64,000 nucleotides of DNA, taken from contig NZ_JAJNAL010000022.1 in the NCBI RefSeq assembly GCF_022271405.1, forward strand, positions 1 to 64,000, read 5' to 3'. The position numbers were made by a program, and so were the translations under genes. The notes under the pieces are model-generated. The model saw nothing but the letters and a program-made list of their open reading frames with translations. It was not told the origin of the DNA and made no database searches. The DNA is from Rhodopseudomonas infernalis (lineage in GTDB: Bacteria > Pseudomonadota > Alphaproteobacteria > Rhizobiales > Xanthobacteraceae). This document shows positions 61,627 through 64,000 of the stretch, piece by piece. Each line of letters opens with the position of its first letter. The stretch's first letter is position 1.

Positions 61627-63744
61627 ATGCAAGAAACTCTCGTCAAGTTTAAGTCGCGCTACTGGCCGGATCATCTGCTCGGCGAGATCCTGTCGAAGCG
61701 GTGGACCGAAACCGCGATCCCGATGATCGTGCTGATCGTGGTAGCGGTTGCGCTCAGCCGCGCGATCCCCGGCTTCCTGTCGCCCGCGTCGCTCGGCGAC
61801 ACCGCGCGGCAGGCCGGCGAGATCGGCTTCGTGGTGCTCGGCATTGCGCTCGTCGTGATCGTCGGCGGCATCGATTTGTCGGTCGGCTCGATGTTCGCGC
61901 TGTGCGACTTCTGCGCGCTGTATTGCCTCAACGTGCTGAACTGGCCGGTGCCGGCGGTGATCGTCGCCACCATCGCCTGCGGCGCACTGCTCGGCAGCAT
62001 CAACGGCATCCTGATCGGCTATCTGCGGCTGCGGGCCTTCATCACCACGCTGATCACGCTGATCATCTTCCGCTCCGCCTACGATCTGCTGCTGGTCGGC
62101 AATTCGGTCAAGATCGCCTCGTCGATGCCGGACTTTCCGTTGTGGGACTTCATCGGCGGCGGCGACGTGTTCGGCGTCCCGAGCGTGGCGCTGCTGTATG
62201 TCGTGATCGCGATCTTCGGCCATATCTTCCTGACGCGGCTGCGACCGGGCTGGCACATCACCGCGATCGGCGGATCGCGCCGCTCGGCATATAATTCCGG
62301 CATCCCGGTCCGCCGCACCATCGCGCTGTGCTACGTTGCCAGCGGCGCCCTGACCGCGATCGGCGCGCTGTTCTTCGCCGCAAGGCTCGGCACCGTCGGC
62401 GGCGACGTGGGCGTCGGACTCGAAGTCACGGTGCTGACCGCGACCGTGCTCGGCGGCATCACGCTCGGCGGCGGCAAGGGCTCGGTCGCCAAGGCGCTCG
62501 CCGGCACGCTGATCGTGCTGCTGATCACCAACGGTCTGACCACGCTGTCGGTGCGCGGCGGCTATAACCGCATGGTGCTGGCGTCCATCCTGCTGGTCGC
62601 GGCGATGATCGACATCCGCTGGCTGAAGAATCGCAACCGCATCATCAGCAAGGTCTATGTAGCGCCGGCCTATCACTACCTGCCGCCGCCGCCGTCGACC
62701 GAGATCGGCAAGGGCGGGCCGTTCGAGCAGAACGACAAGCTGCGCGACGTCTCGCTGATCGGTCTCGGCAAGATCGAGGCGCCCGAGGACGTGATCCTCG
62801 ACCGCCACGACAACCTCTATGCCGGCTCGCGGCACGGCGATATCATGAAGTTCCATGCGCCGGACTACACCCGGATGGAGGTGTTCGCGCATATCGGCGG
62901 CCAGCCGCTGGGCATGGCGTTCGACCGCAACGACAATTTGTACTGCTGCATCGGCGGCATGGGGCTGTATCGGATCACGCCGGACGGCAAGGTCGAAAAG
63001 GCGACCGACGAAACCAACCGCAGCCTGTGGTCGGTCAACGATGACAGCCGATTGCGGCTCGCCGACGATCTCGACATGGCCGACGACGGCCGGATCTTCT
63101 TCTCGGAAGCCACCGTGCGTTACGAGATGGACGAGTGGCCGGTCGACGGCCTCGAGGCGCGCGGCAACGGTCGCATCATCTGCTACGATCCGAACACCAA
63201 CACCACCCGCACCGTGCTGCGTGGGCTGAAATTCCCCAACGGCATCGCGATCGCCAGCGACCGCCAGTCGATCCTGTTCGCCGAAACCTTCGGCTGCTCG
63301 ATCAAGCGCTATTGGTTCGACGGGCCGAAATCCGGCAAGGTCGAAGTGGTGATGGACAATCTGCCGGGCTATCCGGACAACATCAATCTCGCCTCGGATG
63401 GCAACTACTGGCTGGCTTTGGTCGGGATGCGTTCGCCTGCGCTCGATCTGGCCTGGCGGATGCCGGACTTCCGCCGCCGCATGGGCAAGCGTCTGCCGGT
63501 CGACGAATGGCTGTTCCCGAACATCAACACCGGCTGCGTCGTCAAATTCAACGAGCAGGGCCAGATCCTCGAATCCTTCTGGGACCTGTCGGGCGCCAAT
63601 CATCCGATGATCACCTCGATGCGCGAGCATCGCGGCCATCTCTATCTCGGCGGCATCGCCAACAACCGCATCGGCCGCTACAAGTTAGAGGGCGCCGACC
63701 CGAACTTCGTGCAGTACGACAAGCGATGGGGGAAACAGGCATGA
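61627..63744 (+). CDS. Sugar-type ABC permease fused to an SMP-30/strictosidine-synthase-like beta-propeller
   Basis: A 705-residue fusion. Residues 1-340 are an Rbs-type permease (RQAGEIGFVVLGIALVVIVGGIDLSVGS, RAFITTLITLIIF, VLGGITLGGGKGSV). After a linker (340-375, with a Pro run), residues 375-705 form a six-bladed propeller of the SMP-30/gluconolactonase or strictosidine-synthase type (APEDVILDRHDNLYAGSRHGDI, GQPLGMAFDRNDNLY, LADDLDMADDGRIFFSEAT, GLKFPNGIAIASD, LPGYPDNINLASDGNYWLALVG). The permease C-terminus is normally cytoplasmic, so the enzyme part would sit at the inner mouth of the importer and could act on the incoming sugar lactone. The ribosome site is weak. It overlaps the next gene by 4 bases. 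Confidence 0.92.
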   Translation: MQETLVKFKSRYWPDHLLGEILSKRWTETAIPMIVLIVVAVALSRAIPGFLSPASLGDTARQAGEIGFVVLGIALVVIVGGIDLSVGSMFALCDFCALYCLNVLNWPVPAVIVATIACGALLGSINGILIGYLRLRAFITTLITLIIFRSAYDLLLVGNSVKIASSMPDFPLWDFIGGGDVFGVPSVALLYVVIAIFGHIFLTRLRPGWHITAIGGSRRSAYNSGIPVRRTIALCYVASGALTAIGALFFAARLGTVGGDVGVGLEVTVLTATVLGGITLGGGKGSVAKALAGTLIVLLITNGLTTLSVRGGYNRMVLASILLVAAMIDIRWLKNRNRIISKVYVAPAYHYLPPPPSTEIGKGGPFEQNDKLRDVSLIGLGKIEAPEDVILDRHDNLYAGSRHGDIMKFHAPDYTRMEVFAHIGGQPLGMAFDRNDNLYCCIGGMGLYRITPDGKVEKATDETNRSLWSVNDDSRLRLADDLDMADDGRIFFSEATVRYEMDEWPVDGLEARGNGRIICYDPNTNTTRTVLRGLKFPNGIAIASDRQSILFAETFGCSIKRYWFDGPKSGKVEVVMDNLPGYPDNINLASDGNYWLALVGMRSPALDLAWRMPDFRRRMGKRLPVDEWLFPNINTGCVVKFNEQGQILESFWDLSGANHPMITSMREHRGHLYLGGIANNRIGRYKLEGADPNFVQYDKRWGKQA

Positions 63745-64000
63745 TCCCGGCGCTTCGCGAATTCGCGCATCGCTTCCTCGGCCGCGGCGAGGGCGCCATC
63801 ACGGTGCCGCCGTTCGACGGCGCGCTGAAGCCGAACCAGGCGCTCGAACACGCCGAGACGGTCGCCGAGCTACCCGCAGCCGAAGACCTCGCCACGGATG
63901 GCACCGTGCTCTATGTCGCGGATGGCGATGCGGTGCTGCGGATGGAGGGCGACAAGCTCACGCCGGTCCGCCGCTTCGAGCAGCCGCTGACGGCGCTGTG
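63741..64000 (+). CDS. Partial gene, probably a second beta-propeller protein
   Basis: Only the first 86 codons are present; the gene continues beyond the window. It starts in an ATGA overlap with the fusion gene. The visible part begins MIPALREFAHRFLGRGEGAI, has no signal peptide, and leads into strands (TDGTVLYVADGDAVLRMEG) that resemble a propeller blade of the SMP-30/strictosidine-synthase kind. That identity is tentative. Confidence 0.7.
   Translation, partial: MIPALREFAHRFLGRGEGAITVPPFDGALKPNQALEHAETVAELPAAEDLATDGTVLYVADGDAVLRMEGDKLTPVRRFEQPLTAL

Noticed and set aside
61594-63639. A 681-residue minus-strand open frame
   Set aside because: Antisense shadow of the permease-propeller fusion.

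Overview
The window is a GC-rich (roughly two thirds G+C by eye) chromosomal stretch of an alphaproteobacterium. Gene content, the GCG_CRPN-type small secreted protein, the lysine-rich histone-like protein, the fused indolepyruvate oxidoreductase and the many REP-like palindromes of the form gtcattgcgag...gcaatgac point to the Rhodopseudomonas/Bradyrhizobium group (Nitrobacteraceae). Rhodopseudomonas palustris-like is my best guess, made from family knowledge without a database search. I see no transposase, integrase, phage gene or CRISPR array.

Layout. 1-2.7 kb: a striking poly-G/poly-C palindrome, a small secreted protein, a DUF1295 membrane enzyme and two small envelope proteins. 2.9-11.2 kb: a co-oriented acyl-CoA/arylpyruvate group: fused indolepyruvate:ferredoxin oxidoreductase, thiolase-like protein, DUF35 partner, MaoC hydratase, DapA-family aldolase and Nudix hydrolase. 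11.4-16.8 kb: a PQQ- and haem-containing alcohol dehydrogenase, an orphan PAS histidine kinase and a GrlR-like protein.

17.0-46.9 kb is the most distinctive part: three back-to-back catabolic cassettes, each with a branched-chain/amide-type ABC importer, C-N bond hydrolases and its own regulator. Cassette 1 (17.0-29.5 kb): cysteine hydrolase, MarR regulator, metallo-amidohydrolase, three-subunit molybdenum hydroxylase (its FeS subunit fused to a CoxG-like SRPBCC domain), LivJHMGF and a Rieske protein. Cassette 2 (29.5-39.5 kb): alpha/beta hydrolase, GntR/FCD regulator, SnoaL-like protein, binding protein, LivH, a LivM-LivG-LivF triple fusion, a cytosine-deaminase-like amidohydrolase and an amidase. 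Cassette 3 (39.6-46.9 kb, minus strand): a urea/amide-type UrtBCDE-like importer with a Tat-type binding protein, an amidase and a divergent AraC regulator. Palindromes lie in two of the divergent control regions. Together they look like a scavenging locus for organic nitrogen compounds (amides, cyclic amides, N-heterocycles); substrates cannot be named from sequence.

47-58.7 kb is housekeeping or mixed: tRNA-Arg(UCG), a ClpP-like secreted protein, PhzF, an EamA exporter, a histone H1-like protein, photolyase, DUF2177, a phosphodiesterase/phosphatase, a biotin-dependent acyl-CoA carboxylase alpha subunit, an oxaloacetate-decarboxylase-family lyase and acylphosphatase. 59.5-64 kb: a sugar-type (Rbs-like) ABC operon with two permeases, the second fused to a beta-propeller of the SMP-30/strictosidine-synthase type. 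A gene continuing off the window follows.

Very long open frames opposite the main genes are GC-rich shadows and were left out. Coordinates use re-chosen starts where ribosome sites, signal peptides, repeats or operon overlaps argued for them.
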